NCBI RefSeq assembly: GCF_000189635.1 | Contig: NW_002476317.1 | Span: 558,001 to 622,000, forward strand | DNA from: Tetrahymena thermophila SB210 | Lineage: Eukaryota > Ciliophora > Oligohymenophorea > Hymenostomatida > Tetrahymenidae | Length of the DNA: 64,000 bases | Direction: 5' to 3' | Part shown: positions 47,470 through 61,300 of the stretch, one piece after another | Layout: every line of letters starts with the position of its first letter | Position numbering within the stretch: position 1 is the first letter of the stretch | Program-made: the position numbers and the translations under genes | The notes under the pieces: generated by a model | What the model was told of the DNA's origin: nothing | Database searches by the model: none | What the model saw: only the letters and a program-made list of their open reading frames with translations

Positions 47470-49628
47470 ATGAATCAATTATCGTTTTTATTAAGTGGTT
47501 AAGATTCTGAATAATTTAATGGTGGAGAAGGTCCAGCCTAATAAATCAAAATTGAAACCAAACCAAGTTCTCAAAGTAAATGAAAATTTTAAATATTATC
47601 ATTTTTAGGCAACTTGCTGCACTCAATTTTAAGAATCGAACTTTTAAGCTAATAAGTTTTTTCCTCCTTATAACTAAAAAAGCAAAAGACTTGTATGCCC
47701 ATTAAGATTAGACTACTGCTTTGTTGAGCAAATACTCTGTATTAGACACAGCCTCCTAATTATAATAAATAGATAGCACAGAAATGAAAAAAATTAAAGA
47801 TTAAATTGAAAGAAAAAAAAAACAAACTAGTGATAAGGACGATGATGATGATTTCGATGTAGGTCCAATAATTAAGAGAAAAGTTGATAATGATGTAGCT
47901 GTCAATCTTAAATCAACCTCTTCTTCTTCTATTTCTAACTAACCATCACAAAATTCTATCTCTTCTAAAGCTGCTCTTTAAAGCTCAGTTCCAACTTCTT
48001 AAAACCTTGCTCAGTAAAAAGTAAATAAATTAGATGAAAAAGTGTCTCAAAAAAATGCTACAAATTCATAAAGAGATTAAGCATTAAACTAATAAGCAAA
48101 AAAAGCTTAAAACGGATCATCTGAAAAACCAAAAGTTAACCCTTCTTAATCTGAAAGTAATTTAAGAAAACCCCAACCTAATCCTAAAGTGCCTCCTACA
48201 TCAGCTTCTTAAGCAAATGCAAGGACTCAATAGATTCAAAATTAATAAAATAAATAATCAACCACGTAAAATAATGCTACTTAAAGAATGCAAGCTCCTC
48301 CATAAAAAAATTCTATGCAGTCATAATAAAAAGTTACTTAAAATAAAGCAACCCCTTTAGTAAATTAAAAGACATAGTCTATTCCTGCATAAAAGTAAGC
48401 AAGTTAGTTATAAAAAGGAACAAATTAGTAAAATTAATAAAACCCTTAGAAAAGCATAGCATAAAATTAATAGTAAAGACCCATCAATAATTAATAATAG
48501 TAGTAATAAAGATAATAACCAAATAACATTTAAAAGCGTCCAGTTGATAAACCAAATGGACAAAATGCAGTGAGCAAATAAAATATGTAAAATAAAATGA
48601 ATGCAAATTAAAAGTAACAACAACCACAAACTTAAAAGCCTGGCTTAAATTAATAATAAAATATTATAAACTAATAAAAATTAGCTTTCTAGAAGCTACC
48701 TCCAGAGAAATAGCTCCAATAATTATAAAATTCTAAGTTGAAACTTGAAAAAAATCCAAAGAAGACACCTTAAGATATTTAAAAAATCGAGAAATTAAAT
48801 GTTTATATATAAAAACTCTAAAAAATAATACAGCAAAGATAAAATAAAGCAGCAACTAATAAAAATTAAAATAATAGGACTTAATAACAAAATAGATAAG
48901 CGACTAATGGAAGTTAAAAGCCATAAAATTAGTAGTAAAGATAAAATCAATTGAGCCAATTAACCACTAAAGAGAAAGTAAAAATTTTCATAGATAAGCT
49001 AAATGCCTTCAAAAAAGCTAAAAGCTTGACTCCAGAGCAAGTTAAATAAAAAGAAAGAATTATTAAATATTTATAAGACATAAAGAAAAAATCTTTGTAA
49101 CAGAAGTAATTAATGTAGAGTAAATTAAGTTAAGAATAAAAATAAAAAGAAGAATAGCGTAGAATACAAGAGTAAAGATAGAAGTAGATGAGAAAAAACT
49201 AATAAGCATAAAGAGACTACGATTATGAAGATGAATATGATTTGGATGACAGTTTTATTGCTGATGATGGTGACGAATTCGATTAAGAGTTATAATAAGA
49301 CCTCTATAAAATAATTAAAAAAGACAAAATACAAAAACTAGCATAAAAAAACGATAAAATTAAAATCGAAGAAAGCAACATTTACTAAATTAAAAGAGAA
49401 GAGAAAATTTCTGATAGAATAGGTAGAATAGAAGATGCCAAAGAATAAGAGTTAATCAAAAAAGAAAAAATGGAATTAAAAAAGAAGAAAGGATTAACAA
49501 TCGACTCAGATGATGATGATGATATTGACTAAGAGGATGAAGATGAAGAAGAAGAGGAAGAAGAATAAATGTCTTATGATGAAAATGATAGCTTTATTGT
49601 TTATGGTGATGACGAAGAAGTAGAATGA
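47470..49628 (+). CDS. SPT2: SPT2-like chromatin protein with Gln-rich linker
   Basis: Two exons, 47470-47575 and 47683-49628. Phase closes to 683 aa. Another acceptor four to six bases later also fits, and the shorter GT-AG option (33 nt) breaks the frame. Residues about 40-130 are charged. About 150-480 is a Gln/Asn/Pro/Lys linker in which a large share of codons are TAA/TAG. The C-terminal ~190 residues resemble the SPT2 domain: acidic DYEDEYDLDDSFIADDGDEF, then a short helix (LQQDLYKIIKKDK) and EEKISDRIGRIEDAKEQEL, like the family's S.RiG..ED..E segment, ending in an acidic tail. SPT2 is a histone H3-H4 chaperone acting with transcription and, in some systems, ribosomal DNA. No signal peptide; nuclear role inferred. 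Confidence 0.75.
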
Positions 49629-50762
49629 AAAAGAAATATCTTTTAAATTTCAATAATAAAATTATATTAATGAATGAATGAGTGAAAGCAAGTTAAAAGC
49701 AAGAAATAAAATTAAATTTTTATGTTAAATATTAATAAATATAGAGCATATGATCAAGATCAATTGATTGATTGATCGTAATAGTAAGATAAATATATAT
49801 AAACAAGTTTAAAATTAAAAATTATCAACTATTTTAGTTAAACACAATAATCATTTTATAAATAATTTTTTCGTTAATTATTTATTTATTTATTATTTAG
49901 TTATACATATCAAACATACCAAATAAAATAAAATCAAACTAATTTATAATACTAAAATTTTAATAATATTTAAATCAATTATTTTTTTCAAAAAAAATTT
50001 TAATTTTCCAATTTCTAATATTCTAACAATAAGTATATTTAAATAATTAATCCATTATATGCTTCTTTCTAATTAAATTATTAATTTTGTAGTAATAAGA
50101 TTTGTTTTAAAATAATAATTTTCTCTATTTCCATTTAAAATTTTTAATTAAGAATCAGTATACACATTTTAAACCTTTTGATTTTCTTAAATTTTTTTAA
50201 GCAAAATTTTTTTTTATCAAAAATAATATAAAGAAATTTAAAATAAAGCGGAGTCTTTTTTTAAGAGAAAAAGTTAGTTAATATTTACACAAATGATATT
50301 ATTTGATTACTTATAAAGTATTATAAAATAATTGACATTTATGATTACAATATTTTAAGATTGTTAAAAAATATATAAATGTATATAATTTGAGAATATA
50401 ATATTTATAAAATAAAAAAAGATATTGATATATTTATAAATTATAGAGTTATTTTATCTAATATTAATTTATTTTAAAATTTAATAGAGAGTCAATATAG
50501 AAAGAATATTATTAAGTTTTTCTTATAAATTAATTTTAATAAGACTTAATCAGAATTTTAAATTAGATACAAATTTATGTATTCTACTTAATAGCTGAGT
50601 TAAAATAAAAAAATAATTGAAGCTAATTTAATATTGTATTTTTATTTATTTTGATAAATTCTTACTTCTATATTAACTACAAATACTAACAAATAGACTT
50701 ATTTAATATTTCTTTTTAATAAATAACTTTAAAAAAATAAAATTAATTTTGCAATAATAAAG
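49629..50762. other. intergenic region and promoter of tandem gene 1
   Basis: AT-rich. From about 49897 it matches the region upstream of tandem gene 2 (for example CATACCAAATAAAATAAAA) and marks the 5' edge of the triplicated block. It includes a conserved block AGAGAGTCAATATAGAAAGA near 50487 that recurs before all three genes. Just before the edge, at about 49750-49780, is a run of GATC/TTGATT words. Confidence 0.6.
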
Positions 50763-53700
50763 ATGAATCAAACTAATAGCCTTACTTATTCTCTTAATAA
50801 AAATGAAATACCTTGCAAGCTTCCATAAAATTTAAATGATATAAAATATCTTATATTATTAGCAGATACTTTTATACAATAAATAAGCTTTTAAGATATC
50901 TAAAATATTATTTCAATACTTTCTGAAAATAAATTTGAATAAGTTATATTTGAAGGATTAGAAAATGATATTTCTATATTTACAATCTAAGAAATTGAAA
51001 ACTTTCTTTTGAAGTCTCAGTATATATAAACTATTTACTTTTTTGCAAAGTCTAATCTACAGTTTAGCTTTTAAAGCTAAATCTTTACTTCTTCGATTGG
51101 CAATATTAGAATTTAGTATGAAGGATTCTCTATTGAAAAATAAAAAAAGAAAATAAAGATTAGGGTACGCGAATTACATATGTTTGAAAACTATCTTAGT
51201 TTTTTAAGTATTCTAAGTAGAAATGATCAAATTAATATTTAGGTAATAATACTGAATCACTTGAATGCTTGTGGTAAAAAGAAGATTGAATTATTTAGCA
51301 TTATATGGAATATGCTTCAAAAGCATAAGTATTTTAGCATAGAAATCAAAAATTACATTTAATATTATAATTATTAAAAATTTATTTCTATTCATTACAA
51401 ATACTGGTACTCAGATAGTTTAGAAGAATTGATTCTTAATAGATTTCTAATTTCTAAATTAAAAATTCATTTTGATTAAATGGATTCATAAAAAAGTAAA
51501 CTTGAGTAAGTAATTGTTGCTATTAAAGAAAAATACAGTTAATTGAATGAAGTTTTTATTGAATGTTCAAACCTTCTTGAATTCTTAAATATAAATTTAA
51601 ATATTTAGTTTTTTGTTAAATTGATCAGATATGAAATATAATATAAAATGTCATATATTAAACTAGACTTTAAAGAAAATAAATGCATTCTAAAGTAAAT
51701 CAAAAGTGATTAAATTATCTTACATATAATAAACTACTTTTTAGAAAATAAAAATAGCAATAATGTTGCTATATCGTTAGATAATTAACTTTTTAACTTA
51801 TCTTGCTAATACTAAATGTTACAGAAAATATTAGCTTTCAATAATATAAATGTTCAGAGCAATAAATTTTCAATTATTCTAAACGATTAAGAGTTTAATT
51901 TATAATTTGTATTAAAGAATTTTAATCATCTCATCAAAATTCTAGATATAATTTAAGAGTAATAATAATAACAGTTTTATAGATTAAAAATTTAAAGCTA
52001 AAATTACATTCCCTTGTCAGATGAAAATATTTTGAAACTAAAAAAATCATACAATTTTTAGGAGCTCAAAATATCATTTGGGGGAGCTGAACTTAGTTAA
52101 AAAAAATTGATAACAAATGATGGTTACAATTTAGATCTGTTTAATGATATTTTTAATTATTTACCTAACTTAGAAATTTTAAGCATTAGTTCTTAAAACA
52201 ATTTCTATTATTTACATAAGTTTCCTGAAAATCTTCCTCTCACTTTAAAGTATATAAAAATATATAATTTTAATTCAAGCTTGATTCTAGACAAAGAAAA
52301 CTTAATATCTTATAACTTTGCATTTCTAGAATAAATGAAACCTTTTATTGGTGCAAATAAATTAAAAAATATAGTAATAAAATCCTCATTTGAATATATT
52401 ACTAAAGAATTTCTTCAATTTATTACATAATAAAATGAATTAAGGAAATTTTATTTTGATTCCTTCAACAATTATAAATAGAAAGAAAATAAAGAAGCGA
52501 TTTTAGAGTTTGATAAGATTTAAGAAAATGAATAATTCCTCTTATCAATATAAGAAATTATTAGAACACCTTTGATCTTTTATATTAAAAATCATTAACT
52601 TATGGTATTATAAAAGTCATTTTAAATTAGAAATAGCTTAATGACTAAATTAAATTACAAAAATTTAGATATATAAATTTATAATACTTAAGAATTTTTT
52701 GCTATCATCTAGTATATCTAATCAAGAAAACAATTAAATTTACCAATAATTGAAGAATTATCTCTCCTTTTTATTGATGAAATTGAGGTGAAAGGACTTT
52801 AGAATGAAATAATTTAAATGAAAAATTAAGTAAAAAAAGTTTTTGTATATGTATAAACAAGGTGTAAATTATTCTTTGACTTTGAAAAAAGTTTTTATCT
52901 TAGAAAGATTGAATTTGATCGATATTATGATGAGTGTTTATCAAATCTAGTTTATTTTGATAAGATATAATATGAGTCTAGCTGTTGTACCATATTTAAG
53001 TAAATAAAGTAAATGTTGAATCCCTAAAGTAGTAATTAAAGTTTCTATCTAATATTAACTTTAACATTTGAGGAAGCTGTATAATTTTTTTAAGAGTTAT
53101 CAAACTTTAAATTGGTTTTATTTTGTGATTTTTCGATAAAAAATTTAAATAGTTAACAATAAATATTTAAAATTCTTGAGCTTTTAGCATCATAGATTTA
53201 AAAAGGTTAGATTAAAAGTTTTAAGTTGTAATTTTTACTTCAGTAAATAATTTATTTTTAAGATATTATGCAATTTTCATATAATGAACGAAGCCAGGGT
53301 TTTAATTAGCATGATGATTTTAATCAAAATTAATATCTTGAATACTTTTTAAATAAATTATAAATAAAGATAAAAAAATTAAAAATAATTTTATCTCCTT
53401 ACTCTTATAAATAAAAAGATGTGATAAACCGATTATAAAATATATTTTCATATCCTTATGTGAAATATATTTTCTTAGAAACAGAAAATTATTGCTAAGT
53501 TAGTAATTCTAATATTACAACTTTATAAACATATTAATATCATAAAAATATCTTAATGCTATTCCTACCTAATTTGGTTAAAATAGGACTTGATCGTTTT
53601 GAAAAAATTGAATAATTTCTTTAATACTTCACCATAAAGCCAGGTAATATTTAATTTACAGATCAATAATTAGAATATAATTATAGAAAGCAATTTAATA

Positions 53701-53963
53701 ATTCTATTAATTGTTCTTATTATGTATAACCGTTTCAGAATTTGAAAAATTATGATTTGTGATATTTCAAATAATTTTTATATTAATAATGAATTTTTTT
53801 TTCTAAATCTTTATTATTTTCATTATATTTGATTTCAAAAATGCTTACAAAAATTAATAAAAATACAGAAAAGTTTTTTCAAATTTTGATCATACGTCAA
53901 ATATGTTAATGAATTGTTTTATTCCACGGACGCTGCATTGCCAATATCTATTATAATAATTAC
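49897..53963. repeat. tandem repeat unit 1 (gene 1 plus flank)
   Basis: First unit of a direct tandem triplication. Its 5' flank (~870 bases before the ATG) is about 210 bases longer than that of unit 2. Homology to units 2 and 3 stops near the gene's 3' end (about 53645), so the C-terminus and 3' flank are different. It ends in a unique GC-richer islet at 53924-53943. Confidence 0.85.
50763..53762 (+). CDS. tandem gene 1: leucine-rich-repeat-like protein
   Basis: Intronless, 999 aa, ciliate code. No signal peptide, membrane helix, zinc motif or catalytic signature. The sequence is rich in Leu/Ile/Asn/Gln/Lys/Phe with recurring Lxx-L-x-I/L units (LPNLEILSISSQ, LPLTLKYIKIYN, LKKLKIILSPYS), which suggests an irregular leucine-rich-repeat solenoid. 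A short Gln run (QEQQQQQ) sits near residue 400. The first 60 residues are identical to copy 3 and differ from copy 2 at residues 3 and 18. The final ~35 residues, after FTIKPGN, are unrelated to the other copies, consistent with a duplication or conversion edge there. LRR-like proteins occur as expanded lineage-specific families in ciliates. Role unknown; recognition or adaptor functions are possible. Confidence 0.85.
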
Positions 53964-54618
53964 TTAGTTATACATATCATTCATACCAAATAAAATAAAA
54001 CCAAGCTAATTGATAATACTAAAATTTTTATAATAAATTAAATAATTATTATTTTCAAAAAAAAATTTTAAATTAAGAATCAGTCAACACTCTTTAAACC
54101 TTTTGATTTTCTTAATTTTTTTTTAATCAAAATCATGTAAATAAATTTAAAATAACTTGATTTTTTTAAAGTGGTATTAGTATAATTAACATAATGATTA
54201 AAATATTGTAAGATTGTTAAATAATATTTATATGTAAAGATTTGAGAATATTATTTTTACAAAATAAAAAAAGATATTGATAGATTTATTTATTAGTGAT
54301 TGAATTATTTTATTTAGCATTAATTTATTTTAAAATTTATTAGAGAGTCAATATAGAAAGAATATTATTAAGTTTTTCTTACAAATTAATTTTAATAAGA
54401 CTAAATCAGAATTTTAAATTAGATACAAATTTATGTATTCTTCTTAATAGCTGAGTTAAGATAAATGAGTAATTGAAGCTAATTTAAGATTTTATTTTTA
54501 TTTATTTTGATAAATTCTTACTTCTATATTAACTACAAATACTAACAAATAGACCAATTTAATATTTCTTTTTAATAAATAACTTTTAAAAAATAAAATT
54601 AATTTTGCAATAATAAAG
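53763..54618. other. spacer between tandem genes 1 and 2
   Basis: AT-rich. It contains a GC-richer islet CCACGGACGCTGCATTGCCA at 53924-53943 and TACGTCA at about 53893. From 53964 it repeats the upstream flank of unit 1, including the AGAGAGTCAATATAGAAAGA block at about 54344 shared by all three promoters. Confidence 0.6.
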
Positions 54619-57600
54619 ATGAATCTAACTAATAGCCTTACTTATTCTCTTAATAAAAATGAAATACCTAGCAAGCTTCCATAAAATTTAAATGATATAA
54701 AATATCTTATATTATTAGCTGATACTTTTATACAATAAATAAGCTTTTAAGATATCTAAAATATTATTTCAATACTTTCTGAAAATAAATTTGAATAAAT
54801 TATATTTGAAGGATTAGAAAATGATATTTCTATATTTACAATCAAAGAAATTGAAAACTTTCTTTTGAAGTCTCAGTATATATAGAGTATTTACTTTTTT
54901 GCAAAGTCTAATCTACAGTTTAGCTTTTAAAGCTAAATCTTTACTTCTTCAATTGACAATATTAGAATTTATTATGGAGGATTCTCTCTTGAAAAAGAAA
55001 AAAAGAAAATAAAGATTAGAGTACACGAATTAGATATGTTTGAAAACTATCATAGTTTTTTAAATATTCTTAGTAGAAATGATCAAATAAATATTTAGGT
55101 AATAATAGTGAATCACTAGAATGCTTGTGGTAAAAAGAAAATTGAATTATTTAGCATTATATGGAACATACTTCAACAACATAAGTAATTTAGCATAGAA
55201 ATAAAAAATTATATTTAATATTGTAATTATACAAAATTTATTTCTATTCATTATAAATACTGGTACTCAGATAGTTTAGAAGAATTAATTCTTAATAGAT
55301 TTCTAATTTCTAAATTAAAAATTCATTTTGATTAAATGGATTCATAAAAAAGTAAACTTGAGTAAGTAATTGTTGCTATTAAAGAAAAATACAGTTAATT
55401 GAATGAAGTTTCTATTGAATGTTCAAACATTCTCGAATTCTTAAATATAAATTTAAATATTTAGTTTTTTGTTAAATTGATCAGATATGAAATATAATAT
55501 AAAATGTCATATATCAAACTAGACTTTTAAAAAAATAATTGCATTTTAAAGTAAATAAAAAGTGATTAAATTATCTTACATATAATAAACTACTTTTTAG
55601 AAAATAAAAATAGCAATAATGTTGCTATATTTTTAGATAATTAAACATTTAACTTATCGTGTAAGTACTAAATGTTAAAAAAACTATTAACTTTTAATAA
55701 TATAAATGTTCAGAGCAGTAACTTTTCAATTATTCTAAACGAGTAAGAGTTTAATTTATAACCTGTATTAAAGAACTTTAATCATCTTATTAAAATTCTA
55801 GATATAATTTAAGAGTAATAATAATAGCAGTTTTACAGATTAAAAATATAAAGTTAAAATTGCATACCAGTGTCAAAAGAAAATATATTGTAGTTAAAAC
55901 AATCATATAATTTTTAGGAGCTCAAAATATCATTAGGGGGAGCTGAACTTAGTTAAAATAAATTAATAATAAATGATGTAGACAATTATGATGGGTTTGA
56001 GGATATTTTTAATTGTTTCTCTAACTTAGAAATTTTAAGTATTAGTTTAAAAAATTACTATGCTAATAAGTTTGTCAAAAATCTTCCTCTCACTTTAAAG
56101 TGTTTAAAAATAATATAAAATTATAATTCAAGCTTTATTTTAGACAAAGAAAATTTAATATCTATAAACTTTGCATTTCTAGAATAAATGAAACCTTTTA
56201 TTGGTGCAAATAAATTTTAAAATATAGAAATAGAATCCTCATATAAGTTTATTACTAAAGAATTTCTTCAATTAATTTCATAATAAAATGAATTAAAGTA
56301 ATTTTATTTTTGCTTCGACGATTATAATTTGAAATAATCTAAAGAGGCGATTTTAGAGTTTGATAAGATTTAAGAAAATGAATAATTCCTCATATCTATC
56401 TAAGAAAATATTAGTACAAATTTGTTCTGCTATATTAAAAATTATAAGCTTATGGTATTATAAAAATCATTTTAAATTAGAAATAACTTAATGACTAAGT
56501 TAAATTACAAAAATTTAGATATATAAATTTTTAATACTTAAGAGTATTTTGCTATTATATAATATATCTAATCAAGAAAACAATTAAATTTACCAATAAT
56601 TGAAAGATTATCTCTCCTTTTTATTGATGAAATTGAGGTGAAAGGACTTTAGAATTAAATAATTTAAATGAATAATTACTTGAAAAAAGTTTTTGTATAT
56701 GTATAAAAAAAGTGTAAATTAGTCTTTGACTTTGAAAATAGTTATTATTTTAGAAAGATTGGCTTTGATCCATTTTATGATGAGTGTTTATCAAATCTAG
56801 TTTATTTTGACAAGGTATAATATGAGTCTAGTTGTTGTACCATATTTAAGCAAATAAAATAAATGATGAATCCCTAAAATAGTAATTAAAGTTTTTATCT
56901 AACATTAACTTTAACCTATGAGGAAGCTGTATAATTTTTTTAAGAGTTATCAAACTTTAAATTGGTTTTATTTTGTGATTTTTAAATAAAAAATTTAAAT
57001 AGTTAACAATAAATATTCTAAATTCTTGAGCTTTTAGCATCATAGATTTAAAACGATCAGATTAAAAGTTTTAAATTATAATTTTTACTTAAGTAAATAA
57101 TTTATTCTTAAAATATTATGCAATTTTCATATGATGAACAAAACTGGAGCTTTAATTAGTAAGATGATTTTAATCAAAATTAATATCTTGAATACTTTTT
57201 GAATAAATTATAAATAAAGATAAAGAAATTAAAAATAATTTTATCTCCTTACTCTTTTAAATAAAAAGATGTGATAAACCAATTAAAAAATATTTTTTCA
57301 TATCCTAATGTAAAATATTTTTTCTTAGAAACAGGATGGTATTACTAAGTTAATAATTCTAATATTAGAACTCATTAAACATATTAATATCATAAAACTA
57401 TCTTAATGCTATTCCTACATAAATTGATTAAAATAGGACTTGATCGTTTTGAAAAAATTGAATAATTTCTTTCATACTTCACTATAAAGCGAGGTAATAT
57501 TTAATATAGAAATAAATAATAATAATAATAATATAATGATATCAATAAATTTAATCATTATACTAACGATTATGGAGATAAAATTTGATATTTTAAATGA

Positions 57601-57988
57601 GCAAAATTTATTTTTTTATTGAGAAAATAAAGCATAAACTTTATTTACAAAATAAAAATTGTTATTTATTATATTTTTAAATCTTTTCGATATTTTATTT
57701 TTTTGTAAATTTTTAAGATTTAATAATTTATTAAAATAAATAATTTATATTCTTTTAAAATTAAATTTAAATTGATAATTAGTATTTATTGATATTCTTA
57801 AAGTATATTCTTCATGAAAAATTTGACAACCTAGAATATTTTTATTCATAATCCTAAAGTAAAAATATATAAAGGATAATGGGTACACAAATTCAGTAGA
57901 ATTTTAACCCATTTTGTCAAATTTACATCTATTTTTTTTTGGGTAAAAAAGATACTTAGGGAATGCCTTAATTAATGAGCATTTACAG
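53964..57988. repeat. tandem repeat unit 2 (gene 2 plus flanks)
   Basis: Second unit. The 5' flank matches unit 1 with deletions. The coding region is highly similar throughout. The 3' flank to about 57740 matches that of unit 3. A segment at about 57820-57988 with no counterpart in unit 3 separates the last two units; it carries AATGGGT...ACCCATT as a short inverted repeat (57878-57913). Confidence 0.85.
54619..57588 (+). CDS. tandem gene 2: leucine-rich-repeat-like protein
   Basis: Intronless, 989 aa; paralog of genes 1 and 3 and colinear over nearly the full length. It has the same Leu/Ile-rich unit pattern (FSNLEILSISLKN, LPLTLKCLKI) and the same Gln run. Distinct residues include Leu3 and Ser18 (Gln3 and Cys18 in the others). 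Near the C-terminus, FFLETGWYYQVNN differs from the IFLETENYC form of genes 1 and 3. The C-terminal tail, GNIQ then YRNKQQQQQ and the final DYGDKI, is of the gene 3 type, not gene 1. The frame is intact from ATG to TGA with no internal TGA, so it appears functional. No known domain; function unknown. Confidence 0.85.
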
Positions 57989-58378
57989 TATATGTAAAAA
58001 TTTGAGAATATTATTTTTACAAAAATAAAAAAAGATATTGATAGATTTATTTATTAGTGATTGAATTATTTTATTTAGTATAAATTTATTTTAAAATTTA
58101 TTAGAGAGTCAATATAGAAACAATATTATTAAGTTTTTCTTACAAATTAATTTTAATAAGACTTAATCAGAATTTTAAATTAGATACAAATTTATGTATT
58201 CTTCTTAATAGCTGAGTTAAGATAAATGAGTAATTGAAGCTAATTTAAGATTTTATTTTTATTTTTATTTTGATAAATTCTTACTTCTATATTAACTACA
58301 AATACTAACAAATAGACCAATTTAATATTTCTTTTTAATAAATAACTTTTATAAAATAAAATTAATTTTGTAATAAAG
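57589..58378. other. spacer between tandem genes 2 and 3
   Basis: The first ~150 bases match the 3' flank of gene 3. About 57820-57988 is unique, with a 7-bp inverted repeat at 57878-57913. From about 57989 it repeats the promoter-proximal flank of unit 2, including the shared AGAGAGTCAATATAGAAA block at about 58104. Confidence 0.6.
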
Positions 58379-61300
58379 ATGAACCAAACTAATAGCCTTA
58401 CCTATTCTCTTAATAAAAATGAAATACCTTGCAAACTTCCATAAAATTTAAATGATATAAAATATCTTATATTATTAGCTGATACTTTTATACAATAAAT
58501 AAGCTTTTAAGATATCTAAAATATTATTTCAATACTTTCTGAAAATAAATTTGAATAAGTTATATTTGAAGGATTAGAAAATGATATTTCTATATTTACA
58601 ATAAAAGAAATTGAAAACTTTCTTTTGAAGTCTCAGTATATATAAAGTATTTACTTTTTTGCAAAGTCTAATCTACAGTTTAGTTTTTAAAACTAAATCT
58701 TTACTTCTTCGATTGACAATATTAGAATTTAGTATGAAGGATTCTCACTTGAAAAAGAAAAAAAGAAAATAAAGATTAGGGTACGCGAATTAGATATGTT
58801 TGAAAACTATCTTAGTTTTTTAAATGTTCTTAGTAGAAATGATCAAATAAATATTTAGGTAATAATAGTGAATCACTAGAATGCTTGTGGTAAAAAGAAA
58901 ATTGAATTATTTAGCATTATATGGAACATACTTCAACAACATAAGTAATTTAGCATAGAAATAAAAAATTATATTTAATATTGTAATTATACAAAATTTA
59001 TTTCTATTCATTACAAATACTGGTACTCAGATAGTTTCGAAGAATTGATTCTTAATAGATTTCTAATTTCTAAATTAAAAATACATTTTGATTAAATGGA
59101 TTCATAAAAAAGTAAACTTGAGTAAATAATTGTTGCTATTAAAGAAAAATACAGTTAATTGAATGAAGTTTCTATTGAATGTTCAAACCTTCTCGAATTC
59201 TTCAATATGAATTTTAATATTGAGTTTTTTGTTAAATTGATCAGCTATGAAATATAATATAAAATGTCATATATCAAACTAGACTTTTAAGAAAATAAAT
59301 GCATTCTAAAGTAAATAAAAAGTGATTAAATTATCTTACATATAATAAACTACTTTTTAGAAAATAAAAATAGCAATAATGTTGCTATATTTTTAGATAA
59401 TTAAAAATTTAACTTATCGTGCAAGTACTAAATGTTAAAGAAACTATTAGCTTTTAATAATATAAATGTTCAGAGCAGTAACTTTTCAATTATTCTAAAC
59501 GAGTAAGAGTTTAATTTATAACCTGTATTAAAGAACTTTAATCATCTTATCAAAATTCTAGATATAATTTAAGAGTAATAATAATAGCAGTTTTACAGAT
59601 TAAAAATATAAAGTTAAAATTGCATACCAGTGTCAAAAGAAAATATATTGTAGTTAAAACAATCATATAATTTTTAGGAGCTCAAAATATCATTAGGGGG
59701 AGCTGAACTTAGTTAAAATAAATTAATAATAAATGATGTAGACAATTATGATGGGTTTGAGGATATTTTTAATTGTTTCTCTAACTTAGAAATTTTAAGT
59801 ATTAGTTTAAAAAATTACTATGCTAATAAGTTTGTCAAAAATCTTCCTCACACTTTAAAGTATATAAAAATAATATAAAATTTTAATTCAAGCTTTATTT
59901 TAGACAAAGAAAATTTAATATCTATAAACTTTGCATTTATAGAATAAATAAAACCTTTTATTGGTGCAAATAAATTTAAAAATATAGAAATAAAATCCTC
60001 ATTTGAATATATTACTAAAGAATTTCTTCAATTAATTTCATAATAAAATGAATTAAGGTAATTTTATTTTTGTTGCTACAACAATTATTATTTGAAATAA
60101 TATAAAGAAGCGATTTAAGAGTTTGATAAGATTTAAGAAAATGAATAATTCCTCTTATCTATATAAGAAAATATTAGTACAGATTTGATCTGTTATGTTA
60201 AAAATTATTAGCTTATGGTATTATAAAAATCATTTTAAATTAGAAATAACTTAATGACTAAGTTAAATTATAAAAATTTAGATATATAAATTTTTAATAC
60301 TTAAGAGTTTTTTGCTATTATATAATATATCTAATCAAGAAAACAATTAAATTTACCAATAATTGAAAGATTATCTCTCCTTTTTATTGATGAAATTGAG
60401 GTGAAAGGACTTTAGAATGAAATAGTTTAAATTAATAATTAAGTAAAAAAAGTTTTTGTATATGTATAAAAAAGGTGTAAATTAGTCTTTGACTTTGAAA
60501 ATAGTTATTATTTTAGAAAGATTGGCTTTGAACCATTTTATGATGATTGTTTATCAGATCTAACTTATTTTGACAAGATATAATATGAGTCTAGTTATTG
60601 TACCAAACCTAAGTAAATAAAAGAAATGTTAAATCCCTAATAAAGTAATAAAAGTATTTATCTAACATTAACTCTAACTTACGAGGAAGCTGTATATTTT
60701 TTTTAATAATTATCAAACTCTAAATTGATTTTATTTTGTGATTTTTAGATAAAAAATTTAAATAGTCAACAATAAATACTGTAAATTCTTGAGTTTTTAG
60801 CATCATAGATTTAAAACGGTTAGATTAAAAGTTTTAAGCTGTAATTTTTAAGTAAATAAATAACTTATTCTTAAAATACTATGCAATTTTCATATAATGA
60901 CCAAAGTAACTTTAATAAGCATGATGATTTTAATCAAAATTAATATCTGGAATATTTTTTAAATAAACTATAAATGAGGATAAAAAAATTAAAAATAATT
61001 TTACATCCTTACTCTTATATATAAAAAGGTGTGATAAACCAATTATAAAATATATTTTCATATCCTTATGTGAAATATATTTTCTTAGAAACAGAAAATT
61101 ATTGCTATGTTAGTAATTCTAATATTACAACTTTATAAACATATTAATATCATAAAACTATCTTAATGCTATTCCTACCTAAATTGGTTAAAATAGGACT
61201 TGACCGTTTAGAAAAAATTGAATAATTTCTTTCATACTTCACTTTAAAACCAGGCGATATTAAATAAAGAAGTCAAATTTTATAATACAATGGTGTCAAT

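Noticed and set aside
48408-48629. Leu/Ile-rich - strand ORF
   Set aside because: It is the complement of the Gln/Asn-rich linker of the SPT2-like gene. TAA/TAG codons read backwards give Leu-rich shadows.
49750-49780. GATC/TTGATT word cluster as an origin or attachment site
   Set aside because: Short and imperfect, with no supporting context; simple-sequence drift is enough to explain it.
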